NCBI RefSeq assembly: GCF_038002225.1
Contig: NZ_JBBOCA010000001.1
Location: 7,440,001-7,504,000 of the forward strand
Reading direction: 5' to 3'
Length of the DNA stretch: 64,000 nt
Source of the DNA: Paenibacillus sp. FSL R7-0204
Lineage (GTDB): Bacteria > Bacillota > Bacilli > Paenibacillales > Paenibacillaceae
Part shown: positions 63,588-64,000 of the stretch, one piece after another
Layout of the letters: each line of letters begins with the position of its first letter
How positions within the stretch are numbered: position 1 is the stretch's first letter
Notes under the pieces: model-generated
Database searches by the model: none
What the model was told of the DNA's origin: nothing
What the model saw: only the letters and a program-made list of their open reading frames with translations
Made by a program: the position numbers and the translations under genes

Positions 63588-64000
63588 TTATTGCAGGCCG
63601 TAATCACGGGTCAAGCCGGCCAGACCGTCCTTGTAGCCGCTGCCAATCGCGTTGAATTTCCATTCTGCGCCGTTACGGTACAATTCACCTACAACTACGC
63701 CTGTTTCAACGGAGAAATCTTCACCCAGGTCAAAGCGGATCAGTTCCTCGCTATTCGCATCATTGACGATACGCACATAAGAACGGGAGACTTGTCCGAA
63801 GTTCTGGCTTCTGGATTCTGCTTCATAGATGGTAATCGTGAAGGCAATCTTGTCCACATCTGCAGGAACATTAAGCAAATCGACTTGAACCTGCTCATCG
63901 TCTCCGTCGCCTTCCCCTGTGCGGTTATCGCCAGTGTGCACGACAGAAGCGTTCTCGTTCTGCTTGTTGTTGAAGAAGATGAAGTTGGACTCCTTGTCCA
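63588..64000 (-). CDS. TerD-family stress protein, C-terminal part (cut by window end)
   Basis: The frame is open to the window edge and gives about 137 residues. It contains [20 protein letters not shown], the calcium loop [30 protein letters not shown] and the end [20 protein letters not shown]. It is paralogous to the next TerD gene, 45 bp away, and is the most upstream operon gene visible. Confidence 0.92.
   Translation of the reverse strand, partial: DKESNFIFFNNKQNENASVVHTGDNRTGEGDGDDEQVQVDLLNVPADVDKIAFTITIYEAESRSQNFGQVSRSYVRIVNDANSEELIRFDLGEDFSVETGVVVGELYRNGAEWKFNAIGSGYKDGLAGLTRDYGLQ

Overview
The window looks like a chromosome segment of a spore-forming Bacillota, most likely Paenibacillus. 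This is inferred from strong AGGAGG-type ribosome sites, frequent GTG/TTG starts, a SinR/SinI pair with TasA-type matrix genes, S-layer-homology (SLH) proteins, a CsoR/CopZ/CopA copper module, and codon use that is fairly GC-rich for the phylum. No rRNA or tRNA gene and no CRISPR array was seen.

Layout. 1-5.9 kb: a TetR-type regulator cut by the window edge, an alpha/beta hydrolase, a 0.7-kb gene-free stretch holding three hairpin-repeat arrays, a nitroreductase, and a MocR-type regulator divergent from an EamA exporter with a perfect 16-bp palindrome between them. 5.9-9.7 kb: copper homeostasis (copA, copZ, csoR) with CsoR-type operators. 9.9-13.2 kb: a 14-TM drug exporter with its PadR regulator, then an aldo/keto reductase. 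13.2-18.1 kb: a biofilm-matrix locus (TapA-like protein, SipW peptidase, two TasA-like fibre proteins, SinR, SinI), with SinR-type boxes before the first gene and a probable cyclic-di-GMP-I riboswitch before sinI. 18.6-22.8 kb: odhA-odhB of the TCA cycle. 23.0-24.3 kb: an intact IS150-type element inserted cleanly into a 51-bp hairpin array. 24.7-28.5 kb: an OFA-family MFS transporter next to a LytS/LytTR two-component system, resembling E. coli YpdAB-YhjX. 28.6-29.6 kb: three small proteins, one of only 30 aa. 29.6-38.3 kb: a chemoreceptor with an unusual order of domains, a COG2509-type flavoprotein, a membrane diguanylate cyclase convergent with a periplasmic-sensor GGDEF-EAL protein, and a Fur-boxed 47-aa ORF. 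38.6-52.9 kb: envelope proteins (a TPM-domain protein and two SLH proteins), a pseudokinase-ATPase-GAF-LuxR regulator and a FocA/NirC channel. 53-64 kb: a large Ter stress operon (TerD proteins, TerC, an aldolase-like enzyme, two PRTase-like enzymes, HAD, ATP-grasp, a TelA partner and TelA) that continues past the window end.

Two themes join separate parts. First, the cyclic-di-GMP enzymes, the riboswitch before sinI and the SinR boxes before the matrix operon suggest a direct route from second messenger to matrix production. Second, at least three families of short hairpin repeats occur in the gene-free stretches, and most adjacent copies are 51-52 bp apart whatever the family. One array keeps this 51-bp period exactly once the IS and its 4-bp target duplication are removed. 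These arrays are the best candidate here for something undescribed.
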